From Triatoma infestans (Eukaryota > Arthropoda > Insecta > Hemiptera > Reduviidae), in NCBI GenBank assembly GCA_011037195.1, contig JAAEAF010014403.1:155701-219700 (forward strand): a stretch of 64,000 bases of DNA. Reading direction: 5' to 3'. This document shows, in pieces, positions 9,893 through 19,880 of this stretch. The notes under the pieces were generated by a model. That model did not search any database. It had not been told where the DNA came from and was given only the letters and a program-made list of their open reading frames with translations. Position 1 is the first letter of the stretch. Each line of letters begins with the position of its first letter. Position numbers and translations under genes: made by a program.

Positions 9893-10005
9893 TGACGTCA
9901 TCTTTAATTAGGCTCATTGATTTGGATGAGTTCTTAAATTAGGCTCATATTTATAATTTATATATAATTTGTAATTATTGGCCATCGATTTGGATGATGA
10001 CGTCA
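9893..10005. promoter_or_regulatory. Two TGACGTCA palindromes in the right TIR
   Basis: TGACGTCA at 9893-9900 and 9998-10005, the mirror images of the sites in the left TIR. Retained at both ends, consistent with the arms being recent copies or under a shared constraint. Confidence 0.5.
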
Positions 10006-10050
10006 GAGAGATCATAGCCCCTGGCCCAGAAACCCCCTAACTATCCTACT

Positions 10051-10055
10051 ATTGC
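10051..10055. repeat. Target-site duplication, right copy (ATTGC, one base lost)
   Basis: This is the remnant of the 6 bp duplication matching ATTGAC at 2274-2279. The lost base also explains why the LINE frame hits a stop immediately before the element (...HKAIKQ, stop). Confidence 0.6.
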
Positions 10056-11043
10056 TTTATTGCTTTGTGCACTGCTTGGACAGAGACTGTTTCTAAGTCT
10101 GGATTTGTAGGCCTTTCTTCATAATGATCTCGCCGCATTGGATTGGATTCCTCAAAGTTGGCTTTGTAGAAACTCTCAATATCTTTAATATTTATTGGGC
10201 ACAGTTTGAGTGCATCTGCGTTCATTATACTTTGCACTACTTTATACTTCCTTCTGTTATAATAGTTATACTGTGCCAGTTCGTACTCATACTGCTGTTT
10301 CCTTTTATTCTTCGCGGCCTTGTTTGAGCGACAGGGATTAGAGACTGTACCTGATCCTTTACTTGTCATCTTAATGATATTTCTCCTTCTTTCTCTGTAG
10401 AATCGCACCGCAGGATGTTGAGGGCCAGGGAGATGACTATTAGCACCGTGGATGAATACGAGAAAATCCCTAATATTTTTGTCAAATTTCTCTGACTGAA
10501 ATTCGAAGGAATTCTGAAGTTGTTCACAAAAAATTGAGGCCCAGCTCTAAATTCCTTCATTGATAGGTAGATTATTAGCAACATGGCTCATGCTAGATAC
10601 TTTTTCTCCCTTAAGAATTTTTCCTTATGTGATTTCATTTGCCTCTTTAGGATGTTTTCTAGAAATATGTTGCCGCAGTCCTCTATTTTTTTTAAATGAT
10701 AGTTTGCAAAGAGAGCGAATAGCTTCCGGGCCATTATTTGCATTCTCGTTGTCGGTATTCTCATTACTTCCTGCACCACTACATGTCTCATTATTCCTGA
10801 TCGCACTCGTGTTGCGTGTCTGATCTTCTGACAAAAAAAAATCATGAATTGAACAGTCTTCCCCAACAGGATACCAGAGCTTTCATCCTTCCACTCTGCG
10901 CGCACCAGCTCTTGTTCCACACTACTTCCTGCAGCGCTTACATTAAGTAGTGAAGATACTGTAGCCTCCTGTACTGGTCCGCCCGTTCTCAATACCCATA
11001 CTTGTTGTCCCACCGTCAAACTCTTTTTCTTTTCCCCGTTCAT
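10051..11043 (-). pseudogene. R2-superfamily LINE, 5' part: N-terminal zinc finger and pre-RT region (broken)
   Basis: The minus strand opens with Met at 11043 (MNGEKKKSLTVGQQVWVL). After a frame change near 10830 it reads LCKLSFKKNRGLRQHISRKH, a C2H2 finger like those at the N-terminus of R2-type proteins. The Cys expected three residues before the remaining one is Arg. After further breaks near 10590-10400 an open segment (10408 to 10051) carries a Lys/Arg/Tyr-rich stretch and FYKANFEESNPM, as in the region before the RT of R2-like proteins, ending DLETVSVQAVHKAIKQ. The RT continues at 2273 on the far side of the inserted element. Confidence 0.75.
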
Positions 11044-11071
11044 TCTTACAAATTATAAACAATAATAAATA

Positions 11072-11083
11072 TGAGATAACAAA
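11072..11083. repeat. SINE target-site duplication, left copy
   Basis: TGAGATAACAAA here is repeated exactly at 11291-11302, bracketing the tRNA-derived element between them. Confidence 0.8.
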
Positions 11084-11290
11084 AAAAAAAAGTAAAGTAA
11101 TGCCTATTTTTTCAGGCGGGCTTAACGTCCAACTACCAAATTAGGTGTCGTGGACGGGGACGGAAGCACCTACTTTACTATTGACATTTTTTAAACAAAT
11201 ATAAAATTTAGCAGTTATACGCTGGACTCGAACTGGGGTCCTCCCACTTACAAGTCCACGCTCATAACCACTACACCAACACCCGCCCCT
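11084..11290 (-). mobile_element. tRNA-derived SINE
   Basis: Read on the minus strand, it starts GGGCGGGTGTTGGTGTAGTG with an A box (TGGTGTAGTGGTT) and has a B box AGTTCGAGTCC about 11229-11239. It then has a non-tRNA body with GTGCTTCC...GGACGTTAAGCCCG and ends in a run of about ten T. The whole is bracketed by 12 bp duplications. The tRNA head has a CTTGTAA anticodon-like loop, suggesting a tRNA-Thr(TGT)-like ancestor, but stems are poor. It lies just upstream of the R2-like LINE start, so it inserted next to, or within the 5' UTR of, that element. Confidence 0.8.
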
Positions 11291-11302
11291 TGAGATAACA
11301 AA
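11291..11302. repeat. SINE target-site duplication, right copy
   Basis: TGAGATAACAAA, identical to 11072-11083. Confidence 0.8.
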
Positions 11303-11639
11303 TAATGATCCTAAACTACTATATACAGTTAAAATAGAACTATTTACAATATTTACAATGGGCTAGGCCTTCAAAGGCTTCGCCCTCGCTCTGAAAAGAG
11401 CGGATTGGTGCCCCGCCCCCTCAATGGGTGCGTTTAGATGATTTCTCCCTTCAGCCCAGAAATATACAAAAAAAACGATCAGTTTCTGGTTACCAGCCCC
11501 GACGACGCGGACGCAGGAGAACCACACGCAAAGAAATAGAATCTTTCCTTTTCCCTTATTAGTAGGAAATACCAAGTATCCTGAAGAAAAAATATATATC
11601 AGAATAGTAGCCTTTACCAACTATCGATGTACTTCTATA
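11303..11639. other. Unassigned DNA upstream of the LINE
   Basis: A GC-richer patch (11360-11530) with a short minus-strand frame; nothing recognised. It may be the LINE 5' UTR or the old insertion flank. Confidence 0.3.
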
Positions 11640-12245
11640 CTTCAGTGTAATCGCTATAATACGTATCTTTACGAGGGCGCGCTATATCACTCAACTTTTT
11701 CAGAAAAATGTCTCAAATGAAATATTTCTGTTTTCGAGAAAATTCTAAAAACTCTAAAACCTGTTCTGTATAATCACACTTGCGGTAAATCCATTTTCTT
11801 CAAATCTGAAATTCTGCCAATTCTTCTAATGTGCATTAAGATTATGTAGGTGGAGAAACCATATATTGTACTGAAGTGGTAGTTTAGAGGGAGCATTATG
11901 TTACTGTTCCCCCAGAAACCCCAAAAAAAAAAAATTTTCCCGGGCAGATGTTTCAAATAAAGTGATAAGTTTTATTTGTTAGTTTTATGTTCAGATAGTA
12001 CACCACGTATAAGAAAATCGTTGGAGCCGATGTTTGAGAAAATCACGTAAAACTGAATAAACACTCAGTAACCTCGCACTTCCAGTTGATGGATTTTGCC
12101 CGAAATCTACGCGTGTGATGCGATGGTAATGGCTAAGTGGAATACCAAGTTTGAGCTTCCTGCGACTTTTCCTTTTTGAGATATTCTGTTAATACACACG
12201 CGCGAACCATTCGTTAAAAACATATTTTTCGTATTCAGGGGACCA
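11640..12245 (-). repeat. Dispersed repeat family R, copy 1
   Basis: Read on the minus strand this has the family landmarks in order: CGCAGGAAGCTCAAACTTGG, TCGCATCACACG, GGAAGTGCGAGGTTACTGA, GATTTTCTCAAAC, GGCTCCAACGATTTTCTT and TTATTTGAAACAT. The same landmarks recur in many other blocks of the window. No ORF is conserved among copies; the family was not identified. Confidence 0.65.
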
Positions 12246-12255
12246 CAAAACATAT

Positions 12256-13235
12256 ACGGCAAGCAACTTTACGTCGTATGAAAGTTTATTCATAAATGAC
12301 GAGTGTGCCACGAAGCGCGGAGGGAAAGCACCATAAAATGAATAAATGTAAAACAATATCAAATCAAATTAAACAAACCTCTAAATACCATATGTATGAA
12401 GTGTAATGTGATGGTGTGATGATGTGTGTTTGTAGTAGCTGGTTGTGTAGCACGAGCGATTTTGTATAAAGGGCTTGTAAGTATGTAAGTTTAAGAGAGA
12501 ATGAAGTATTAGTGAAGAACAAGAAATCACACTGTTTTTAAAAAGATATATTCTCTAAGAGAAATTAAGTTATTTTAGATTATCACAATATGCTTATAAA
12601 TTAACTGGAATTAACTCTTATGTTATAACTCAGAACTGATGCTTCCTCCTTGATTTTTAGAACAAGTCTGTCTTTAAAAAGAATCTCTTCTCTTTGTTCC
12701 TTCAATTCCTCCCCTGTGAGGAGAAGGGGGAAGTACAATGCCATAGAGGTTCTTGAACCTTCCCAGTAACTGGACTTGTTAAATCTGGCTTGCCCTTTTG
12801 CAATGGAATGTCACATTTCAGATTTTTTTATAAATTAATATTATTTCCAAGTTTCTTGCAACCATCACAGAAGCATATATGAATATTATTAAGATTACCT
12901 TTTAGCCAGATGCGAAGTTAGCAAAAGGCAAAGATGAGAAGAGGGGGTATCGGCGAGTTGGATGATTGTATGGCGTGAGCGTGTGGTAAGTGTCTGTGTG
13001 TGAATAGTGTAGAGAGGAAGGGAAACAGATGAGGGTTGGCGATGCTTAGAGAATGCGTTGAAATGGATGATTCACTGGTGAAATTGCTGCTGGCGATTCC
13101 TGCTGACGCTGAGGTGAGATAAGCCAGAGAGGCGAAGACGCGGATCTTGTGTTCTTCAATTTAAAAAGATGGCGCGGATGAATAAACTTTCACAGGGCGT
13201 GAACTTAGGCGTAAGTTTGCCATGCAAGAGAGAAA
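12256..13235. mobile_element. Possible small TIR insertion that splits a family-R copy
   Basis: GGCAAGCAACTTTACG...GAAAGTTTATTCAT at the left is mirrored by ATGAATAAACTTTCA...GTAAGTTTGCC at the right. Family-R sequence stops on the left side and its 5' landmark (GAGTTTTCACCGG on the minus strand) reappears at about 13485-13570. No coding frame of note and no clean target duplication was found. Confidence 0.35.
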
Positions 13236-13479
13236 CTACTTGCAAATAAGGCGAGGTCAAGATAGCGAAAATAATGAGGCGCGTTAAAACATTGTTGCCC
13301 AAAAAAAGGACAAAAGAAGAAGAGCGGTACAATACAATATCAGCGAGGAGAAAGAAAAACCGGGGCGTTGGTAGAATGGCGAAGCGAAAGTACTTGGGAA
13401 AGAAGGTTGGTGGGTGGTGTGATGCGAGGAAAAGAAATGATTTAGGAAAGATGATATAACAGTTGCTGGAAATTAGAGC

Positions 13480-13570
13480 TGACGGACGACGGAACTCTAT
13501 ATTTCCGGTGAAAACTCAATTTCGAAAATCTGCTACGATCTCAATACTTGCTCTAACTAAGAGTAAAAGA
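13480..13570 (-). repeat. Family R fragment (5' landmark)
   Basis: The minus strand reads GAGCAAGTATTGAGATCG and then CGAAATTGAGTTTTCACCGG, the consensus beginning of the dispersed repeat. It would continue into 11640-12245 if the intervening DNA is an insertion. Confidence 0.55.
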
Positions 13571-14159
13571 AATTAAAAAGCAAAACATATTACATATTTA
13601 TATATTTAAAAAAATAAAAATAAAATAAAATAAATTGAATATCCACATTTCGGGTAGGGGGGAGTTGATTTTAATTACCTCTCACAACTCAAAACAAATT
13701 TAAATATTTTTGGGTATAACTTAATTTTATAGCAAAAAATAAAGCAAATTTTGTGAAGGACTAGATACTCGCATTAAACAATTTGCCCTGGCCAGGCATA
13801 CACGTCCCGTTCGGCAGAAAGCCTGTCCAATCGCCACTCCATCTTAATGTAAATATAAGTTTATAAAAATATGTCCAACAAAATTACATTCTGGATGGAA
13901 TTATGCCATCAAAGCGCACATACCAGTTATGTTCGTTAAATAGACCAGGCAACATCATTTTTACTTAAAAATGTAATTTTTGATAACATGCCCTGTAAAT
14001 ATTTATGAAATACATAATGTTTCCAAAATATAAATAGAATTTTACCAACTTTGAATATCTTTAAGGTCAAAATAATTGATAACAATATTAAATAAAGAAA
14101 TGGCCGCAAGGAGGCTATTGACAAATATATTGTGCCTAAATAATACACATGGTATGATG
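13571..14159. other. AT-rich DNA, no gene
   Basis: Non-coding AT-rich stretch. A short complex patch at 13785-13850 (CCCTGGCCAGGC) was not recognised. Confidence 0.4.
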
Positions 14160-14640
14160 AAAGCCCATGAAATCTCTAGGAAAGTTTCGAAATACACTTT
14201 TCACCGGACATACATGTTTGAGATTCTCTTAGCATGAAAAAAAATGTTTTTACTTTCACCAATTATCTTATTGGCTTGTGAACAATATATCTCAGAAACT
14301 CTCATAATTGATAATTCGTTCAAAGCGCATTCGCTGACGAAGATTTTAATCAAAATCCATCCCAAAGGACGTCGTCACTAATTCATTTTTTTGGCTCAGT
14401 TTTTCGTGATTTTTCTCGCAAACGGCTCCAACCATTTCTTTAACTTTATTTGAAATATTCTTCCAAACTGGTTTTTGGAGATTCGGGAGGGGGGGATTTG
14501 TAACGTTAGGCTTTCCACTAATGTGTGGCACTTCAGTATAATGTATGGTTCTACCGCCTAAACAATATTAAAATCTAACAAAAGATTCAAGAATTCATAA
14601 TTTGACTAAAATCGTTTAACCGGAAAGGCAAGTATTCAGG
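14160..14640 (+). repeat. Dispersed repeat family R, copy 2
   Basis: Plus-strand order: TTCACCGGACATACATGTTT, then TCGTGATTTTTCTCGCAAAC, GGCTCCAACCATTTCTTTAA, TTATTTGAAATATT, and the G-run followed by TAACGTTAGGCTTTCC near 14500. Matches the consensus seen at 43.1-43.3 kb. Confidence 0.65.
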
Positions 14641-15989
14641 ACAGGTTTCTGGGATTTTTATCTAAAAAGGGGGGCGGCAACGATTTTCTGTAAACATTGA
14701 ATGCGAACTGTACAGATACAGACGTATCAATTTTATTTGAAACTTTTTTTCTAAACAATTTGTTTTAGAGAATTCTGATGAATCTGTAACGTCATCTTGA
14801 TCTGTGACCATCTAAATGATATTAAGGTTTGTTGCAAGTTACTGACGCTGCCTGGCAGCCTCTAAGATATTAACAATTGAGAAAATATAAAACAGATAAA
14901 GATACCTTCAGGATAGGAGAGGAGTGAACTTTGAAAACGTTGAGATTGAAATGAAGAGAGAGTATTGTTTAAAAATTTAAAAAAACTGTTAAAAGGTGGG
15001 AAGGGATAAGAAAAACGTAGTGACACGCGGCAATTTCAAATTTGGAAGGACAAATTAATGGAAGTAGCTTATTTATTTTATTTTTTTGTTTTTTAGGGTT
15101 AGAAAACTTATTAGTCTGAATGTCAACTAGAATGCCAATGTCATGGCATTGTCTTGACGTCCCTCCTATTGTGGAGGCGAGACGAGCCACTTATGAGGTC
15201 TCTATTTGATCCTGTGGTGTTTTACGACCCTTTCTTGATGGCTTCTTGCCGCAATTGCGTACGCATCCTACATCCTCATCCAAAATCGAGCCCTGATACT
15301 TGTAAGTCTTCACTTTTTAGTTTTCTATTATTAATATTATTATTTATCTGCTGTCTACTGCCCAAACGTTTCTTTTTATTTACCTGCCGTCTACTGCCCA
15401 AACCTTTCTGTTAACCTATGTCCCTCCTCCGACAAGCAGGTATCCCGTTTTTAGAAATTCATTTTCATGCCTATTTTCCTTGTTAATTTCTAACTATCAA
15501 GTAGAAATGCAGGAATTAACATTTAAATTCCAACTCTATGTTTATACAAATAAGAAATAAAAATATCTTCATAAAGTCACAATAATTGACATTTATTAGT
15601 TGTAGAGACAAGTTGGCTGGAATTTTTTTCTACTCCAGCGTTCTCTGCTGTCCACCTGCTCGTCAGCATCCAGTCTGATCTTCCTCTTTAAATATTTCCT
15701 AATGGTGTCAGGTATCTTCATTAAATACATAATCTTTCGACTTTATAGCTATTTTATGACTAGTTTCACTCAAACTTCTCCCACTATCTAGTTTGCCATG
15801 CGTCGATGTCTTTTTTTTCACTAAATTTTATTTCAATTTATCTACTATCAACTTGTCAATAAATTATAAATATTACAAATTTTTATTAATTTTACATACA
15901 TTTTTTTCTTATATAAATATAATTTTTATTTAATTTAATTGCAGCAATTAGGCTTCTGCTCTAACAGATAATTCGTGATAACAGAAATT
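14641..15989. other. Intergenic or intronic DNA, nothing recognised
   Basis: AT-rich, with one GC-balanced patch at 15120-15310. Its open frame (MTSLLLWRRDEPLM...) has no recognisable motif, and a CTTGTAAGTC donor-like word lies at its end. Not enough to call an exon. Confidence 0.3.
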
Positions 15990-16300
15990 TGTATTTATAC
16001 TCTCTAAGAGGAAGTATCGATCGTGTCCATTTCTGGAAACTGAGATTTCATCAGAAAAACATTTTGAAATAAACAAAAATGTTGTGTATCTACGTGTGCT
16101 GTGCACGTTCGTGTGTGTGTGTGTGTGTGTGTGTGGGCGCGCGCGCGCAGACATGTGTTTGAGAAAATTATCTCAAAAAGTAAAATTCACAGAAAACTGA
16201 AACTTGATTTTCCTTTTAAATACGACATCAAGGTTTAGCTCAAAATAGTTCACCAGAACTGCAACTGTATGGATCTTTTTTCAGTTTTAATTTCCCGCGA
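15990..16300 (+). repeat. Family R fragment with (GT)n/(GC)n
   Basis: AAGAGGAAGTATCGATCGTG and GAAACTGAGATTTCATCAGA are family landmarks. They are followed by a (GT)n and GCGCGCGC tract at 16111-16148, the place where other copies carry GTGTGTG. Confidence 0.55.
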
Positions 16301-16544
16301 TTTTGTGCAGAACAGCGCTCTAACGATTTGCTTTAAACTTCGCTTACTAACTATATTGAAACATCTTTCTGGGAAAATCGATGTTTTGGGAGCTGTAAAA
16401 ACCTTCGATTATTAACTGGCATTCGTAGCTATCTTCCTTGCCAAAACTGCAATTGATTCCTATCTGAATCATAATTTTAATATAAGTATTGCAAATTTCA
16501 GAATCCCATTCTTTTAATATGGCTTCATGCCTTTTAAAGCTTAA

Positions 16545-16610
16545 TGGTTATATATATATATATTATTTATTATAAGATATATATCGTGTGTGTGTGTGTG
16601 TGTGTGTTGT
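16545..16610. repeat. (TA)n and (GT)n microsatellites
   Basis: Alternating TA from about 16548-16583 followed by (GT)9 at 16588-16606. Confidence 0.9.
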
Positions 16611-16620
16611 TGTTTTGTTG

Positions 16621-16655
16621 GTTGGTTTCGGGCGATCGCCCATCATCAGGATGTT
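16621..16655 (-). ncRNA. Degenerate hammerhead ribozyme, minus strand
   Basis: The minus strand has CTGATGA (complement of 16643-16649), stem II GGGCGATCGCCC and GAAAC, but no GTC follows, so stem III and the cleavage site are lost. It is the left half of a head-to-head pair with 16711-16740. Confidence 0.55.
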
Positions 16656-16710
16656 TTTGTCAAAACAGTGTGATAGTATAGACTTACACAGAGCAAATTT
16701 AGTTGATACA

Positions 16711-16740
16711 GTTGGGCGAACGCCCGGAACTGGTCGATAA
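16711..16740 (+). ncRNA. Degenerate hammerhead ribozyme, plus strand
   Basis: GGGCGAACGCCC (stem II), GGAACTGGTC and GATAAC are the 3' half of the ribozyme, but the CTGAAGA box is replaced by an unrelated word and GAAA by GGAA. Not active as written. Confidence 0.5.
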
Positions 16741-16779
16741 CAACAAAAAGAAGTAGGTTATCACGGAAAATAACTCGAT

Positions 16780-17040
16780 ATATATATATATATATATAAG
16801 TGGATGATTTAATTTCTTGTTTTTTTTTTTAATCATTAAAGCCGTTTCCAAGAAAATAGCAAAAAAATTAGTAAAAACATTTTCGGTTGGTAAATTTTGA
16901 TCGTAAAGTTCGTATGGAATCGGCAGGTACTCCATAAACGGAATATCAAGTTTCAGTTTCCTGCAATTTTTGTTTTGTTTTTGAGCTTTACTGAACTCAA
17001 TGGATCCGAAAACTTCAACTTTTAGAGTAAAAATTAATTT
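16780..17040 (-). repeat. (TA)n and family R fragment
   Basis: A TA tract at 16780-16799 is followed by a minus-strand copy: AATTGCAGGAAACTGAAACT, TTGATATTCCGTTTATGGAG, CCGATTCCATACG. Confidence 0.55.
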
Positions 17041-17104
17041 CAAAAATTTGACCTAATATACTTTCAATAAACACATAAAGAGAAAGTAAAAAAATCGAAA
17101 ATGG

Positions 17105-17517
17105 AAATCTTATATTTCCAGCGAAAAAAACAATTTCAATGGGCGCCAAAAAATGTTTGAAAAATCGTGTTTTTAAACATCGCGGCATTCAAGTGTCCAT
17201 CGCTAGTCTTGTATATAGTCGGCCGGTTACGTTATGTTCCTAAATAATGGACTGCTTTCCGATAATTTTTGTTTTAATTCTAAAAAAAAACGTTAATTAC
17301 TTTTCTTTTTAAATTTTGGAAATAGAACTAAAAATTGTTTATTTAATAAAAAAGGACATGAGCTGCCTAGACCTCAGCCTAGATTGGTAAGAACAAAACA
17401 ATTATTGAAAACTCGGTTTTTTATTATTTATCATTACTATTAATACTACTTTTACTTGCAGATTTATTATTTATTTATTTTTTTGTTTATATATCTGTAT
17501 ATTCATTGATATTTGTA
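17105..17517 (+). repeat. 413 bp direct repeat, copy A
   Basis: Nearly identical (about a dozen differences by eye) to 20827-21240. Ends are ATCTTATATTTCCAG and GATATTTGTA, not TG..CA, and no primer site or polypurine tract was found beside them, so these are not obvious LTRs. Contains the small conserved frame at 17139-17243 and a donor-like GGTAAG near 17386. Confidence 0.88.
17139..17243 (+). CDS. Conserved 34-codon frame, copy A (possible terminal exon)
   Basis: The frame begins MGAKKCLKNRVFKHRGI and ends VYSRPVTLCS. It is preceded by TATATTTCCAG, an acceptor-like site ending at 17121, and the frame is open from there. Against copy B it has five substitutions, four of them synonymous third-position changes and one Ser/Thr change. 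That pattern suggests past selection on protein, though the sample is tiny. The protein is not recognised. It could be a 3' exon that was duplicated, or part of a mobile element. Confidence 0.35.
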   Translation: MGAKKCLKNRVFKHRGIQVSIASLVYSRPVTLCS

Positions 17518-18415
17518 AAAAATTAAGAAAAAAAAGAGTCAAAAATCAAAATTTAAAAAAAAGTTTATATGAAAAATTCGTACGATTTAGTTTCGTTACC
17601 ATTCTCATTGAATGAGCTCATTAAGTGAGCCCATTCTCATTCTCATTAAATGAACAACTATTTCAGAATTTGATTATTTACTGAATTGCCCGCAACAAAT
17701 ACAAGGTTCAACATTGGAATATTAAAATTAAGGAAATCTTTTTTGAAAAAAAGAAGAAAATTTCAATCTTTGAAGTGGTATTTCCGGTTGACCGATATTC
17801 TTCATATTGCAAAACAATTAATTACAGTTAATAGTAGAAAAGTAGGTAAGTTACTGAAACCCCATGTATATAGTATGTATTAATGCATATATGTATGTAT
17901 ATATTAATGTATATATATGTATATGTAACAAGATAATAAATGTCTATCTAATCTAAATAGTAAAAAAGTGGACAAAACGCGGAGTAAAAGAAACAGCAGT
18001 TTGTAGGAAATGAAGTTGTGAGTGCCTCCAGAACAGCATATATACATATTTAAAGGAAATCTTTAACCCGGAAGTTGGGAAATCCATTCAGTAAAGAAAT
18101 ATTTCCGGTCAATCGATTTTATCAAAAAATCTTATTGTGGTCAAGTCCCCTAGGAGAAGCCTAAAAGAAGTACCATCAAGTGGGAAATTTCTTTTCGCTT
18201 TTCCGTTTTCTTTTAAACTTTGTTGACCTAACGCACCACAACCCAACACCAGAGTTTCTAAAAACCACTTTGTTTGGGGCACAGGGCATCTACATGTGCA
18301 TTTTTTATGAAAACTGTATTTTTAAATTTATGATCGTAATAGTTGATGTAGTTACGAATTATCCAAAAGAAAAAAGGTTCCCAAAAATTGTCAGTTTTTT
18401 GTATTTTTACTGAAG
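17518..18415. other. AT-rich DNA, no gene
   Basis: Short frames only. Includes CATTCTCAT and TGTATATATG simple words near 17600-17640 and 17880-17930. Confidence 0.35.
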
Positions 18416-18545
18416 ATATATATATAATATATATTAAATATTATAAAAAAAAAAATATATAAATATAACAAATATATATATATATATTATATATTATTAT
18501 ATATTACAAATATTAAAAACAATATAAATATATATAATATACTAT
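18416..18545. repeat. TA-rich simple repeat
   Basis: Alternating TATAT/ATAAT words with almost no G or C across about 130 bp. Confidence 0.85.
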
Positions 18546-18645
18546 TTTATTAATAGTAATCTATTTATTTTATATTTTTACTACATTCTGTTTTTAGTTT
18601 CTTGATTTTGTCTTTCTAAAAAGAACCCGTTGTATTTGTATGTTA

Positions 18646-18690
18646 TAGGCCTTGATAATGACAATATATTTGTCGAAACGTTGGCAAAAA
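18646..18690 (+). ncRNA. Degenerate hammerhead motif, second type
   Basis: GGCCTTGATAATGACAAT, then ATTTGTC, GAAACGTT and GGC. It has the GAAAC plus GTT (NUH) box, a GACAA/TTGTC stem II and a GCC/GGC stem I. The CTGANGA box is altered (CTTGATAA), so activity is unlikely. Related in layout to 47534-47575. Confidence 0.4.
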
Positions 18691-18775
18691 TTTAAGTTTT
18701 TTTTATTTTTAAAGAAAGACCGAATCTCAACAATCCTTATCCATCATTTAAGAATGGTCGAGAAGAATCTTCCAT

Positions 18776-19035
18776 ATAATACAATATAATTATATTATAT
18801 TATATAATTATGTATATAATACAATATATACATAAAATATATAATATTGTTTTTAATATTTTTAATTGATAATAATTGCAGTGAAAAGGAATGTTTAACT
18901 AAATAAATGTTTAACTAAAAAAAATATTAGAATAATAATAATCATTAATAAAAAATGATATTATATTTATATTATATTATATATATATCTAATCATATAT
19001 ATAAATAGATTCTATAGATATATATATATATACGT
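18776..19035. repeat. TA-rich simple repeat
   Basis: TATAATTATATTATATTATA and TATATATATATA words in two patches (about 18776-18850 and 18960-19035). Confidence 0.8.
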
Positions 19036-19089
19036 GTATAGATAAAAAAAATAGTGTTGAAGAGAAGTGACGAGCGGGGCGCTGCTGGT

Positions 19090-19880
19090 GTTGTGTAGTT
19101 TTGTGTGTATGTGTGTGTGTGTGTGTGTAGTTATCGGGAAGGGGCGAAAGAGCGAGAGAGTGCGAGAAAAGTGCCAGAACAAACAGTGTAAGTTAGGTAT
19201 ATATTGATAAGATGGATATGAATGGGGAGACACACTGTACCTAGTGTGTATGTGTTAGTGTGTGTGTCTGTTGGAGTGCTCGTAAAGAATGAGTGGTGGT
19301 GGTGGTGCAGTGGAGGTGTTTGTGTATTTGTGTGTGCGTGATATAGACTTGGCAACATTGCGCACACTACACAACAAACTGTGGTGCCTAACCGATATTG
19401 CAGAGATGGTCGCTCCGACTTGCCACTCTTCTCCTTGTTCACTATGCGGTGTGCGTGTGTATATTTGTGTTTAGTAGTAAGTTGGTGGAATGAGCGAGTA
19501 AAGGAGCTAGTTCGAGTGAACAACAGAGATAGCGCTGGTCGGCGGCGACCTGAGGGCCCCGACCAGCAGTTTAAACAGGAGTACGATGAACAGTTTTGGT
19601 GGGCGAGAGGTTTGGTAGTGCGGCGGGGTTAGCCAGTGAACTGGTTGGAAGGGACGGTTGGAGGAGAGGCATGAAGAGAGGACGCAAGCAAGAGAATTTC
19701 CCCCACTACAAACCAAAAACAGCCATAGAGAGGGGAGTCACAACTGACTACCCCTCCTTTAACAGATCTAGCCAGTCGACATCTGGTTCTCGTACATGTC
19801 GTAACAGTAATATGGTCTATGTTGTAAACGTAAAGAAACTAAATGAAAACAGTGTGTTCCGTGGGTGTTTTCGTAATTAA
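19090..19880 (+). other. GC-richer, possibly transcribed region
   Basis: After (GT)n at 19102-19129, G+C rises against the AT-rich surroundings. A plus-strand frame at 19531-19611 reads GRRRPEGPDQQFKQEYDEQF, and overlapping frames also stay open. AACAG words before 19531 and 19590 and GTTTGG after 19611 could be splice sites, but I cannot settle on one. It may be a 5' UTR or exon of a host gene. No domain is recognised. Confidence 0.25.

Larger units (their letters stand above)
2280..10050. mobile_element. 7.77 kb TIR element, Polinton-like termini, carrying a PLE
   Basis: The ends are near-perfect inverted repeats of about 620 bp. Both start AGTAGG(G/A)TAGTTAGGGGG and are flanked by a 6 bp duplication. 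Polintons (Mavericks) are known for AG-starting TIRs of hundreds of bases and 6 bp duplications, but none of their genes (PolB, integrase, ATPase, protease, capsid) is seen. The inside is a PLE (2902-5990) followed by AT-rich, ORF-poor, locally repetitive DNA (5991-9435). The best reading is a non-autonomous TIR element that inserted into the LINE and was itself hit by, or recruited, a PLE. The TIR arms are about 97% alike by eye, so the insertion is probably young. Confidence 0.82.
9436..10050 (-). repeat. Right terminal inverted repeat
   Basis: It mirrors 2280-2901, starting inside at AATTTATATTATTTTCG and ending outside at CTATCCTACT. It carries the same tRNA-like unit, AT-rich words, and TGACGTCA sites at 9893-9900 and 9998-10005. 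Confidence 0.88.

Noticed and set aside
11360..11530. A possible rDNA fragment marking an R2 target
   Set aside because: It is GC-richer than its surroundings, but I recognise no conserved 28S or 18S block in it.
15948..16154. Minus-strand frame with a HTHTHT run
   Set aside because: The frame is made by the (GT)n tract inside a family R fragment.
19012..19523. Frames rich in His-Thr over (GT)n tracts
   Set aside because: They are translations of a microsatellite and its flanks, with no domain.
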